A stretch of 64,000 nucleotides of DNA from Zerene cesonia (lineage: Eukaryota; Arthropoda; Insecta; Lepidoptera; Pieridae): contig NC_052102.1 in assembly GCF_012273895.1 (NCBI RefSeq), positions 2,936,917-3,000,916 of the forward strand, in the 5' to 3' direction. Below the pieces are notes generated by a model, which worked only from the letters and a program-made list of their open reading frames with translations, ran no database searches and was not told the DNA's origin. Below are positions 1 to 12,149 of this stretch, piece by piece (the first letter of the stretch is position 1; every line of letters starts with the position of its first letter). Both the position numbers and the translations under genes were made by a program.

Positions 1-2375
1 TTGCTCCAGGCTTAAACATAAAAGGTGTAGCAGAATATTTGTGTAGCAAAAATTTACTTATTGCTCATGCTAGAGCGTATCATATTTATGACAAAGTCTA
101 TCGGCCGCTCTACAATGGTTCCATTTTTATAACCATTAACGCCGAGTGGTACGAGCCATTGAACAAACACAACACACAAGCAGCATATGATTCTAATCAG
201 TTTGTGGTATGTATTTCTTAATAAGAAGAACTATCATAAATTAGAATTAATTTTGTTACTCGTAGAAATTCATTGTTTTGTATTTTATAGTGGGGACAAT
301 ATGCACATCCTATATTTTCCGCTACCGGCGACTATCCAGAAGTTATGAAAGAAAGAATTGCAAAAAAAAGTATGGAACAAGGATTTTTAAGATCAAGATT
401 GCCAAGTTTTACTCCAGAAGAAATTGAATATGTGCGTGGGACGTCGGATATGTTTGGTCTCAATCATTATTCATCACATTACACCTACAGAAATGGGTCT
501 GAATTGAACTATTATGAGAGCCCTTCTTTTGACGACGATCTCGGTGTTATAACGTACCAGCCATCCAAATGGCAAATCGGAAGAGCAAATATAACAATGG
601 TAATATTTAATACTGATACATAGCAAAATACATAATAAAATATTTTTTACAGTTATATCCATTTGATTCGAAATTCAGCGTAGATCGAAAAATCGATCGC
701 AGTCGTTTATTTATCCCGATTATGGTCAACACCACTTGAGGCTGATCGAATATCTACGCAAAATTATATTTTTTCCAGTTCGCACCGTGGGGTTTCTACA
801 ATCTTCTGACCGAAATCAGAGAGGCATACCAAAACATTCCTGTATTTATAACTGAGAACGGCTTTGGGAATTACGGTGGCTTGAACGACGATGATCGAGT
901 CACCTACTACCGCAACTATATATATGCTGTGTTAGACGCAATTGAAGACGGATCCAATATTGTAGGTTATACAGTTTGGAGTCTTATGGACAACTTCGNN
1001 NNNNNNNNNNNNNNNNNNNNNNNNNNNNNNNNNNNNNNNNNNNNNNNNNNNNNNNNNNNNNNNNNNNNNNNNNNNNNNNNNNNNNNNNNNNNNNNNNNNN
1101 NNNNNNNNNNNNNNNNNNNNNNNNNNNNNNNNNNNNNNNNNNNNNNNNNNNNNNNNNNNNNNNNNNNNNNNNNNNNNNNNNNNNNNNNNNNNNNNNNNNN
1201 NNNNNNNNNNNNNNNNNNNNNNNNNNNNNNNNNNNNNNNNNNNNNNNNNNNNNNNNNNNNNNNNNNNNNNNNNNNNNNNNNNNNNNNNNNNNNNNNNNNN
1301 NNNNNNNNNNNNNNNNNNNNNNNNNNNNNNNNNNNNNNNNNNNNNNNNNNNNNNNNNNNNNNNNNNNNNNNNNNNNNNNNNNNNNNNNNNNNNNNNNNNN
1401 NNNNNNNNNNNNNNNNNNNNNNNNNNNNNNNNNNNNNNNNNNNNNNNNNNNNNNNNNNNNNNNNNNNNNNNNNNNNNNNNNNNNNNNNNNNNNNNNNNNN
1501 NNNNNNNNNNNNNNNNNNNNNNNNNNNNNNNNNNNNNNNNNNNNNNNNNNNNNNNNNNNNNNNNNNNNNNNNNNNNNNNNNNNNNNNNNNNNNNNNNNNN
1601 NNNNNNNNNNNNNNNNNNNNNNNNNNNNNNNNNNNNNNNNNNNNNNNNNNNNNNNNNNNNNNNNNNNNNNNNNNNNNNNNNNNNNNNNNNNNNNNNNNNN
1701 NNNNNNNNNNNNNNNNNNNNNNNNNNNNNNNNNNNNNNNNNNNNNNNNNNNNNNNNNNNNNNNNNNNNNNNNNNNNNNNNNNNNNNNNNNNNNNNNNNNN
1801 NNNNNNNNNNNNNNNNNNNNNNNNNNNNNNNNNNNNNNNNNNNNNNNNNNNNNNNNNNNNNNNNNNNNNNNNNNNNNNNNNNNNNNNNNNNNNNNNNNNN
1901 NNNNNNNNNNNNNNNNNNNNNNNNNNNNNNNNNNNNNNNNNNNNNNNNNNNNNNNNNNNNNNNNNNNNNNNNNNNNNNNNNNNNNNNNNNNNNNNNNNTG
2001 TATCACTGTCGCATTGGGCTTGTCCTGTTATGGCAAGTGATTTTTTATAAATAAATAAATAAATAAATAAATAAATTATAATTTAGTGGCCTACTTTTTA
2101 ACAGGAACGTATTGATACGCATTTTTTTTGCTACAACTTCGTATCATTTTTATTCTTCTTTTGGTTCGTGTTTTGCGAAAAAAGTTAATTACTTTTTTCT
2201 TTCTTACAGCATAAAACTAGGATTATACCACGTGGATTTCAAGGACCCAGATCGCACGCGCACTCCACGTAAATCTGCATACGTCTTCAAGGAAATCTTG
2301 CGCACACGCAGCATCAACATGAGTTATGAACCTGACGTATCCATTCCTATCACCATTGACGAAGGATACTACTAG
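1..2375 (+). CDS. Glycoside hydrolase family 1 enzyme (beta-glucosidase/myrosinase-like), copy 1, 5' part outside window
   Basis: Secreted GH1 retaining beta-glycosidase; in insects such enzymes act in the gut on plant glucosides. Exons visible: 3-206 (with AEYLC and WYEP segments), 291-599 (starts WGQYAHPIF, contains FGLNHY), 779-998 (APWGFYNLL, nucleophile motif ITENG, WSLMDNF), then the 1,000-N gap, then the last exon 2210-2375 (LGLYHVDF, ends DEGYY and stop). All junctions have GT/AG and keep the frame seen in copies 2 and 3. The gap removes only about 14 nt of the fifth exon plus most of an intron. The acid/base motif TINEP would lie upstream of the window. GH1 membership is certain from the motifs; the substrate cannot be read from sequence. 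Confidence 0.9.
999..1998. other. Assembly gap, 1,000 N
   Basis: Exactly 1,000 N, so a placeholder of unknown true size. It falls at the end of exon 5 and in the following intron of GH1 copy 1. Confidence 1.
2048..2076. repeat. AAAT microsatellite
   Basis: About seven AAAT units directly after the first gap, which may be why assembly broke here. Confidence 0.9.
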
Positions 2376-2483
2376 TCTTTAAATATATTTCATTTAAGGA
2401 ATTAAATTGAAGTATAATAATTTTGTTTTGATTAAGAGTGAAATATTTTAAATTTGAGTTTTTTGTTTTATTTTAGCATTAAC

Positions 2484-2664
2484 TTATTGCCCCCGGCTTC
2501 GCACGCGTTTTCAAGAATATAACAAATTTTATACTTAAACTTCCTGGAGAGCCACTCTATCCATAGGCGTAAAAGGAATGGAGCTCTGTAAAAAACTTAT
2601 TTATTTACAATACTTTTTTATTTTATCGCGTAGGTAAAACAGACAGACAGACGCGACAAAGGAC
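2484..2664. repeat. Dispersed lepidopteran element fragment
   Basis: Begins with a CCCCGGCTTCGCACGCG motif, continues with a 'cactctatc' segment and ends in a short GACA run near 2641-2650. The fragment at 42244-42422 has the same order of segments, so both come from one dispersed family. It lies about 110 bp after the stop of GH1 copy 1. Confidence 0.6.
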
Positions 2665-3739
2665 TTATTTTATAATAAGTAGTGATAAAGCATTATTACA
2701 GTACAGTATTTGTACAAATTGTAGCATTAAATAGTCTTCTATTAATTATTTTTTACACAACCATTAAATGCTTTACAATGAAAATTAGAAAACCACTATA
2801 AAAAGGATCGGAGGGAAATTATGAACCAGAATAAAACAAACCGTAATGATACAAGTAAATCAGTGGGATAACCACAAAAAAATGCTCATAGAAGAAAAAA
2901 TATTATAATTTATAATACACAATATTTGCTTTCTCAAAATACGAACAAACATATTTAGATACTCAACTGACATTGTAATATATGACAAAAGACATTATAA
3001 CAATCGATATGTAACTCAACTGTGCTTTAAAAAATATTGTCTCACTATCTGGCTTAAGGGATTCTGTAACTACCGAATGAATTCATATGAAATAGATATG
3101 TTTTAAGTTTAAACTCTGTAGTTATAAATCGGATAGTTTTTCACGATTTCCTTAGAAGTGGTTAAAGTAAAATTGTGTACATTGTCGTAACTTAATAACG
3201 CTCTGTCTGTGTTTAATCCTGACGATCCTAATTAGGAAAATAAGCATAATTCATGAATTTATTGTATTGTCACGGATCCGTCAACTATAACGCTACCTAT
3301 CTATCATATTGTAATTAACTCACGTTGCACAAATAATCTCTAAATATATTTTCCATTTTTTTTATAAGTAGTTTCTATAATAAAATACTCATTTTTATTT
3401 ATTTTTATATATTTAATTCTAACGTGCAAGCAAATAATTTGCTTAAAAGTAATGTCAATAGCTACTCATACAACATTTTTAATTAATTATTTATATTGAT
3501 AATAAATATTAAAATTGCATAACTGTTTAAAGATCTCAATTATAACTGAACCAAACGTATGCGCTTCCAACTCGAACTTCGCCCCTTTTTTATTTCCAAT
3601 ATCTGTTGTTTACAGATCGCTGCAAGGGTTTTTCTGATATGTGTGATATGTCCATCACTTTATTAAATACCTGATAAATGTATTTATATACAAGTTTTCA
3701 TCCTAAGAAGTACCATTAGCACTGAGTCATCTAACGAAT
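2665..3739. other. Intergenic, GH1 copy 1 to copy 2
   Basis: AT-rich spacer without a supported gene. A TATATAC stretch at about 3685-3691 sits 50 bp before the start codon of copy 2 and could be its TATA element; support is weak. Confidence 0.6.
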
Positions 3740-5889
3740 ATGCATAGCTTAGCGGGAATTATGTAAGTTATGTAAAAATCAATAGTTTTATGTATTGGAA
3801 ATAAAATGTAGATGTTATTTGAGCTAAAAACATTACATTAAAAAAACTTCATGTGTTTATAGTTACAACGTGTTAAGCACATTCTATATTTAGTAGTTAT
3901 TGCTTTAATTATTAAAATATGATTTTGTCTGTATTTCAATAGATTGCTCCTGGCCGCTGTCGCTAATGCGAATTTACGTAGTCGTCATGAAGTACGGAAA
4001 TTTCCAGAAGGTTTTTTATTTGGTACAGCGACTGCTTCTTATCAAGTAGAAGGGGCGTGGAACGAAGATGGTAATGTTTTAGTTTAAATTATTGTATTCA
4101 ACATGTGGTATATTGTTTTTAATAATGTATTTGAATTACAGGAAAATCTGAAAATATCTGGGATCGCCTAACTCATACAAAACCATGTACAGTAAGAGAT
4201 TGCGACACTGGTGATATTGCAGACAATTCATATCACATGTATGAAAGAGATGTTGAGATGATGAGAGAACTCGGTCTTGACTTTTACAGGTTCTCAATTT
4301 CTTGGTCTAGATTGCTTCCTACAAGTTTTCCGGATCAAATCAATGAGGCTGGAGTAAATTATTACAATAATTTAATTAATGAGATGCTTAAGTACAATAT
4401 TCAACCAATGATTTCTATATACCATTGGGATCTCCCTCAGAAATTACAAGAGTTGGGTGGATGGACGAATCCGCACATGGTTGATTGGTTTACAGATTAC
4501 TCGAGAATAGTTTTTGAATTGTTCGGAGATCGTGTCAAAACATGGTTCACTATAAATGAACCGAGAGAAGTTTGTTACCAAGGGTACGCAGGTCAATCCT
4601 TAGCTCCATTATATAATATATCTGGTTATGCCGAATATTTATGTGCCAAAAATTTGTTGGTCGCACACGCTAAAGTTTATCATATGTACAATGAAGAATT
4701 TAGACCCAAGCAAGGTGGATCTATTGGAATAGTTATAAGTGCATCATGGTATGAGCCGGAAACAGAAAATGATATTGAAGCTGCAGAAGAAATGATACAA
4801 TTTGAGGTAAGGTAATTTTATACTTCTTACTAAATATTAAAAAGGATTTACGTAGTATTAATAAAATTGATGTTTTAGTGGGGTCAATACGCTCATCCCA
4901 TATTTTCGGAGTCCGGTGACTTCCCACCAATTATGAAGGAGAAGATAGCTTCGAAAAGTGCTGCTCAAGGCTTCATGAGGTCCAGGTTACCAGAATTTAC
5001 TGCTGAAGAAATAGATATGATTAAAGGCAGCGCAGACTTTTTTGGTATCAATCATTATACGACGAATTTAGTTTATAGAAATGAAACTATCGAAGGATAT
5101 TTTGAATCGCCCTCATATTATGATGATATTGGAGCTATACCGTATCAACCAAATTATTTTGAAGATGAAATGGGATCTTCCTGGTTAAAGGTACTACAAT
5201 ATTTATTATTATAAATGTATATATATTAGCAATTGTCCTATGCAAATAAATACAACTTCTTTTATTTAGGTCGTGCCATGGGGATTTTACAAATTGCTTA
5301 CAAAAATAAGACAAGACTATGGAAATCCCATAGTATACATAACTGAAAATGGTTGTTTAGGTAGAGAAGGTCTGGAAGATAACCACCGGGTCAGATATTA
5401 TAAAATGTATTTAAATGCCATGCTTGACGCAATCGACGACGGGTCCAATGTCCAAGTTTACACTGCATGGAGCCTTATGGATAATTTTGAATGGATGCAA
5501 GGATACTAGTAAGTTGTTGAATAACAATGTTACACTAAAACTTTTGTTGTATTTAGTTGCTCTACATATATATATGCTATACTTGAAATAATATTCAATT
5601 AATCTTTTTGAGGATATTGACTGTTTGTATTGTTTTCCATAAAACTAAATCCATGGAAGATCTTTCGAGATCTTTAAACAACTAAGATGCTTAAAGTGTT
5701 TGTTAAGATCTTTATGATTTTTCCAGCGATCGGTTTGGTCTATATGAAGTTGACTACACAAGCCCCGAGCGCACGCGCACGGCGCGCAAATCTGCCTATT
5801 TGTACAAGGAGATATTGAGAACAAGGGCTCTAGACATGCACTACGAACCTGACATGTCAGCTCCTATCGCCATTGATGAGGGACATTAA
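3740..5889 (+). CDS. Glycoside hydrolase family 1 enzyme (beta-glucosidase/myrosinase-like), copy 2, complete
   Basis: Six coding exons: 3740-3762, 3943-4070, 4142-4806, 4879-5190, 5270-5508, 5727-5889 (1,530 nt, 509 aa), all with GT-AG introns and matching phases. The tiny first exon gives MHSLAGI, which with exon 2 (ILLLAAVANA) forms a signal peptide. Motifs in order: FLFGTATASYQVEGAW, IYHWDLP, the acid/base motif TINEP (family T-x-N-E-P), FFGINHY, the nucleophile motif ITENG, WSLMDNFEW. Both catalytic Glu residues are present, unlike plant myrosinases, which replace the acid/base Glu by Gln. AATAAA signals overlap and follow the stop at 5888-5898. The enzyme is predicted active and secreted. 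Hydrolysis of a particular glucoside or glucosinolate is not shown by sequence. Confidence 0.95.
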
Positions 5890-5898
5890 TAAAATAAA
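5888..5898 (+). promoter_or_regulatory. Polyadenylation signals of GH1 copy 2
   Basis: Two overlapping AATAAA hexamers (5888-5893 and 5893-5898). The first overlaps the stop codon, so the 3' UTR would be very short if they are used. Confidence 0.5.
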
Positions 5899-6017
5899 TG
5901 AATATACTATGAAGCGAACAATTTCTTTTACCTTTAGTAATAGTCTAAAAAAAAAGTTATTTTAAATACTTTAGATACCTATTATTTCCACAGCAATTCT
6001 CTCAATTCGATGTTATT

Positions 6018-6021
<4 letters not shown>

Positions 6022-6094
<73 letters not shown>
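6022..6094. repeat. (TA)n microsatellite
   Basis: 73 bp of uninterrupted alternating A/T between the convergent GH1 copies 2 and 3. It is self-complementary and length-variable by nature. Confidence 0.97.
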
Positions 6095-6098
<4 letters not shown>

Positions 6099-7075
6099 TA
6101 TTTCTTTGAAAACTATGTCACATTTTATTTATGATAATATAGTTGCGTTGAAATAAATGTACATATGATTGTTGATATTTTATAAAGAAAATATATAAAA
6201 AAGCAAAACTAAGTTTTAGTTTTCTAACAGAGCTTTGATTAAATAACGTTTCATGTAACATTATTAAATTGATACACTACAGTTTTTTATGTGTTTATTT
6301 GTGTGTTGTACCTTTATACTCCTTCAATGAATTTCAAGATTATCATGAATCACAGATTACTTAACAGTACGTACAGTATCATGTTATCTGTGATAGTACT
6401 AACGTACTATAAATAACTACCATAAAGACAAACTGATAAACTAACAGATAATTGTCAACCTATCTGAACAAGATAAAGATCCGCCTGCATTTTATGATTT
6501 TACATGTTGGTTCAAGTATCTTACTTACGATATGATTATGGACGATACGATATGATATGGAGTTTTTGGGAAGATGAAATTGTGTTGTTGCAGTAATGTA
6601 AATGACAAGATTTCGTTTTCTTTAATCATTTGTTAAATTTAAGATGTATAAAGTTAGACGAATCTAAATTATGAAGAGTTTATTGTGTCTTTTGTATCGT
6701 AATTAAAATATTACTACCGACAAATTCAAACGAGATCGATACTAATGTGAAAAAGCCTGAGTCGAATAGGGCCATACCAATTTATCGCCCACTTATCTAC
6801 CCATAAAGACGGTGTAACTGACAGTGAGTGGAACTGTTGTGAAATATATGTGTGAACTGTAAAACCGGGACTTTAATTTATTGACAATTAAATAAGCTGC
6901 ATAGTTATTGCTATTATCTTTCAAATAAAAGACAAGAGCAATCTACATAGGTTTTTTACTATAATGGTTTATATAAACCCTTTTTGAATGTGATGTGTGT
7001 TATGTGTGATATTTAAATAAAACAGTAAAACCGCTTTGATTCTGATTTAATATTTAAATAATATATTGATCATGA
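6095..7075. other. Spacer between convergent GH1 copies 2 and 3
   Basis: AT-rich, no supported gene. It holds the 3' flank of copy 3. Confidence 0.7.
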
Positions 7076-9261
7076 TTAATGTCCTTCATCGATCGTCATA
7101 GGAACAGACATATCAGGTTCATAGTGTACGTCGAGTGCGCGCGTACGTAAAAGCTCCTTATAGAAATAGGCGGATTTGCGGGGCGTGCGCGTGCGCTCCT
7201 CGTCATCGTAGTCCACTTCATATAGACCGAAACGATCGCTGTAATTATTTTCAAAATTTAGTTAAATATAACAAAATTATTAAGATTCCAATTATTGTAT
7301 TATATATACTTTTAAAATCAAGAGTTTCTCTTAGATTACATATGTAAAGATTTTACTTACTCATATCCGAAGTACCATTCGAAATTGTCCATTAAACTCC
7401 ACGCAGTATAAATTTTTACATTAGATCCTTCTTCCATTGCGTCTAACATAGCACTCAGGTATTGCTTGTAGTATGAAACTCGCATATCATCTTCAAGACC
7501 AACAGTAGTGGAGCACCCGTTTTCAGTTATGTACACGGGAGGGTTGCCAAAGTCCTCTTTTATTTTAGTCAAAAGTTTGTAGAAGCCCCAAGGCACCACC
7601 TACACAGAAAGGTGATATAATTTTGTAGAACATGACAGTGAATATCCTCATAGTTTCTGACCAAATTTCTCAAAGATTTCTTGATTCTATCCATTTAATA
7701 GGAATATCAATAATGCACTTTAATATGCATAGATGATTTGACAATACTAACAATAGGGATGTTTCTTACCGCTAATCATTATTGGTTTATGTTAAAAAAA
7801 ATACCTTTAACCATGTAGTACCGGGATAGGAAAACTCCCATTCTGAAGGTTGGTACATAACTGCGTTAATGTCATCTAAATATGAAGGAGAATTGTATAA
7901 TCCGTTCACGGACTCATTTCTATAAACTAATAACGTCGTGTAATGGTTGAGGCCGAAGAAATCAGAGCTGCCCTTGATCATAGACACTTCTTCCTCCGTA
8001 AATTCTGGTAAACGCGATCTGTAAAATCCTTGTGCTGCACTCTTGGCAGCGATGTTTTCTTTCATTGCCGGTGGCCAGTCTCCAGACTCCGAGTATATAG
8101 GGTAGACATATTGACCCCACTAAAAATATCAGCTAATTAATTTTACATAATAATATGTATAATAAAATGAACACGCAATACTAACAAATAATTATTGAAA
8201 TGGTTAATGGTTATTTAAAGGACAAATTACCTCGAATTGTGACACTTCATCTGCTGCTTGTATATGTTCCTCGGATTCCGGTTCAAACCAACGTATACTA
8301 AATACAATACCGATTTGTTTGTCATCATTTGATTTAAATTCATTATGGTACATGTGATAGACTTTTGCATGAGCCACCAATAAATTTTTAGCACAAAGGT
8401 ATTCACCATACCCTGTGATATTTAGGTTAGGTGCTTTAGTACTCGCAGCGTATCCTTGATAGCAAACTTCTCTCGGTTCATTAATAGTAAACCATGTATC
8501 AACTCTATCTCCAAACAATTCGAAAGCAACTCTTGCATAATCCACAAACCAATCGACGATGTGTGGATTAGTCCAGCCGCCCAAGTCTTGTAGTTTTTGT
8601 GGCAAATCCCAGTGGTACAGAGTAATCATTGGCTTAATATTATACTTGAGCATTTCATTTATTAAATTATTGTAGTAATTGACTCCAGCTTCGTTTATGT
8701 GGTCAGGAAAACTGGTGGGCAATAATCTGGTCCATGAAAGTGAGAATCTATAGAAGTCTAAGCCAAGCTCTCTCATCATTTCAACATCTCTTTCGTATTT
8801 GTAATATGAATTGTCTGCGATATCACCTGTATCGCAGTTATTAATAACGCAAGTTGTGTGGCTCAGGCGATCCCAGATGTTTTCAGATTTTCCTGTAAAT
8901 AAAAGGTAAAAGAAAATAATAAGCAAACTTTATTTTCACTTGAAACTTATTGTTGATAATAGAACGTTGTAATATTAATATGTTTACCATCAACATTCCA
9001 AGCTCCCTCAACTTGATATGATGCTGTTGCTGTTCCAAACAGAAAATCGTCTGGAAATTTCCGCACTTCATGACGAGCACTTTTTGCACTCGCTGATGAA
9101 AACACCAGCAGCAACACTCTACAAATTACCAAACAGCCATTAATTTTTATGAACTTGAGAATATATTTATTAGAAAACAATAGGATGTTAAGTGCAAGTT
9201 TTCTCGAATGTGATTGTGAAATATAAAATGATACTTACGCAACTCCAATAAGTCGGAACAT
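7076..9261 (-). CDS. Glycoside hydrolase family 1 enzyme (beta-glucosidase/myrosinase-like), copy 3, complete, inverted
   Basis: Six coding exons read on the minus strand: 9261-9239, 9118-8988, 8892-8231, 8119-7805, 7599-7361, 7238-7076 (1,533 nt, 510 aa). Exons 1, 5 and 6 are identical in length to copy 2 (23, 239, 163 nt); the others differ by exactly one codon. Exon 1 plus exon 2 give a signal peptide (MFRLIGVA, VLLLVFSSASA). Motifs: FLFGTATASYQVEGAW, LYHWDLP, TINEP (acid/base Glu), FFGLNHY, ITENG (nucleophile Glu), WSLMDNFEW; it ends DEGH like copy 2. A TATAAAAG box lies 49 bp upstream of the start. The gene is convergent with copy 2, so the pair looks like an inverted duplication. Predicted active and secreted. 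Confidence 0.95.
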
Positions 9262-9309
9262 TATTGTAACCGACTCCTATAGAAGTGATGAATCGATCAT
9301 AATGTTTCT

Positions 9310-9317
9310 CTTTTATA
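9310..9317 (-). promoter_or_regulatory. TATA box of GH1 copy 3
   Basis: TATAAAAG on the minus strand, 49 bp before the ATG at 9261. It would place transcription start near 9287 and give a 5' UTR of about 25 nt. Confidence 0.7.
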
Positions 9318-9781
9318 CAGTATAATAAATTGTTCTATATGTTTTACGATAAGAAATGTCTAAATGATCGACATATCGGAAGTCTGTTTTGTAAATAAAA
9401 CACTTATCTCCCGGATCATTGTTTTTCATCTTCTGATAATGGATCTCGTAGGTAATAATAACTTTCAACATTTCGCAGAGCAGTTAAATTATATTATATA
9501 ACTCACACTATATATCTATATTTCACAAGCTTATAGCTAAATATACAATTTAAAAGACATCCATACCTATCTACCTACATACTATAGGCAATTGTAAATA
9601 AATATTTATTTCTTGTGTTTTTTTAAACACGTGTAAGTTGAGGAGTAGAATAAATACGAACATGTACATTAAAGATATTTATTCATATAATAAATATATT
9701 TCAAATAATATCAGCATCACATCGTCGATCCGCCGCGATCACGCAACTTCGATAAGCACAACAATTCTAATTATATATTTT
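9318..9781. other. Intergenic upstream of GH1 copy 3
   Basis: AT-rich DNA without a supported gene. It presumably carries the upstream regulatory region of copy 3. Confidence 0.5.
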
Positions 9782-10781
9782 NNNNNNNNNNNNNNNNNNN
9801 NNNNNNNNNNNNNNNNNNNNNNNNNNNNNNNNNNNNNNNNNNNNNNNNNNNNNNNNNNNNNNNNNNNNNNNNNNNNNNNNNNNNNNNNNNNNNNNNNNNN
9901 NNNNNNNNNNNNNNNNNNNNNNNNNNNNNNNNNNNNNNNNNNNNNNNNNNNNNNNNNNNNNNNNNNNNNNNNNNNNNNNNNNNNNNNNNNNNNNNNNNNN
10001 NNNNNNNNNNNNNNNNNNNNNNNNNNNNNNNNNNNNNNNNNNNNNNNNNNNNNNNNNNNNNNNNNNNNNNNNNNNNNNNNNNNNNNNNNNNNNNNNNNNN
10101 NNNNNNNNNNNNNNNNNNNNNNNNNNNNNNNNNNNNNNNNNNNNNNNNNNNNNNNNNNNNNNNNNNNNNNNNNNNNNNNNNNNNNNNNNNNNNNNNNNNN
10201 NNNNNNNNNNNNNNNNNNNNNNNNNNNNNNNNNNNNNNNNNNNNNNNNNNNNNNNNNNNNNNNNNNNNNNNNNNNNNNNNNNNNNNNNNNNNNNNNNNNN
10301 NNNNNNNNNNNNNNNNNNNNNNNNNNNNNNNNNNNNNNNNNNNNNNNNNNNNNNNNNNNNNNNNNNNNNNNNNNNNNNNNNNNNNNNNNNNNNNNNNNNN
10401 NNNNNNNNNNNNNNNNNNNNNNNNNNNNNNNNNNNNNNNNNNNNNNNNNNNNNNNNNNNNNNNNNNNNNNNNNNNNNNNNNNNNNNNNNNNNNNNNNNNN
10501 NNNNNNNNNNNNNNNNNNNNNNNNNNNNNNNNNNNNNNNNNNNNNNNNNNNNNNNNNNNNNNNNNNNNNNNNNNNNNNNNNNNNNNNNNNNNNNNNNNNN
10601 NNNNNNNNNNNNNNNNNNNNNNNNNNNNNNNNNNNNNNNNNNNNNNNNNNNNNNNNNNNNNNNNNNNNNNNNNNNNNNNNNNNNNNNNNNNNNNNNNNNN
10701 NNNNNNNNNNNNNNNNNNNNNNNNNNNNNNNNNNNNNNNNNNNNNNNNNNNNNNNNNNNNNNNNNNNNNNNNNNNNNNNNN
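9782..10781. other. Assembly gap, 1,000 N
   Basis: Placeholder gap. Open frames across it are artefacts of the N run. Confidence 1.
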
Positions 10782-12149
10782 TTATTTAAAATCAACAATT
10801 AAATGATTGGCCACAGAACATTTACAATGCGATCTTATAATAGGTTCAACATTTAATGGTATTTACAATGGAGGAGTTAAAGTCTATTTAACTAAATGGG
10901 AACACCATGATGGTATAAACTAATTGTACCTACTAATATTCTTACATTTATTATAATGATTTTTATAACAACAACGAACAAAATAAAAATATAATATACA
11001 TATAGATAATATGTAACTATGTCACTCAAGATTTTTGCACTCGTTAGGACTACACCTTGAAAATTAATATGCTTGCTAGTTGTCTGCATAGGCTTAAAAA
11101 TAACGAAAAAGTAAAAAAGTACTTTTTCGTAGTAAAAGTACGTTTTAAGCCTATGTTCACCGTTTTTATTCGAAAATGCTATTTCATTTTTAGTAATATA
11201 AAAGATTATTTTTTGTTGCATGGAATATTCATTAATATTTTCTTGGGATATGGCATCTCCTTCAATGCACGATGCAGATTAAGTACATCTAGTCATACAT
11301 AGAAATCTAAATAATGACTAGAAATGGGAAGATACATTAAAATTAGAAAATAAAATTAATTTATATAAAATTAATCTAAACGTGAAGCAAAAACTCTATA
11401 ATATTCCTTTTATTATTTTAAAAAATATTAACATTTCTCTCTTTTTCTATATAAACCATAAGTGTGTTAAATTTCTAAATCCTCCTTTCTTCGCGCTATT
11501 TTCGTAAAAAGGGATACAAAGTTTTTGCTTTACGTATTAATATATATACTTAGTTAATAAATAGGTACATTATCGAGATACATTTAAAAGTTAAAGTACA
11601 CCTTGGCCTGAATCCTTTTCTTTCCTTAACCTTCCCAGACCTTTCTTTAATTCCCGTCGTCCATCTTGATAATTGTGGCCCTACCCTAGGCAAACCACTA
11701 GAGTAGGCGCTCTGGCAATAAATATATATTAAATAATAAAAAGAACCAGTTATAGATAGCTACATGTCCCTATACAATTTCATATAAAATTTGACAAAAG
11801 GACACATCGATTAGGTATGAATTAAACAGATACATAGATATAAGAAGATTTAAAAACATACAATTACATTCTTTCAAAATTGCTCAACATACAATTATTC
11901 AAATATATTAAACATCCCCGTATATCAATAATCCAGGACGTCTTTAATAATCCTGTTGATAACGTCATCGTTGAGGACGTCAGGATTATCAACTGTTGAA
12001 CGAGTACATCATAAAAGAAAATAAATTATTATCGACATACACTATGTATATCTAGTAAGCCAATGGGTATTCCCAGAAATTTCACATTTAGCGTGATATC
12101 TTAATCCAATCAATACAATCGACATTATTGAGTTTTGCTACGATTAATA
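10782..12149. other. Intergenic; 3' flank of the GPR158-like gene
   Basis: No gene supported. At about 11605-11690 a pyrimidine-rich stretch resembles the middle of the SINE-like family seen at 23575-23945 (same order of CCTTTTC and CTTCCCA words). Around 11940-11995 short inverted and direct copies of GGACGTC and AATCCTG occur. Confidence 0.5.

Noticed and set aside
881..2050. Long open frames running through N gaps (here and at 9638, 51690, 58404, 60752, 62301)
   Set aside because: They are open only because N codons cannot be stops; only the real sequence at their ends was used.
7135..7347. 70-codon open frame on +
   Set aside because: Antisense to the last exon of GH1 copy 3.
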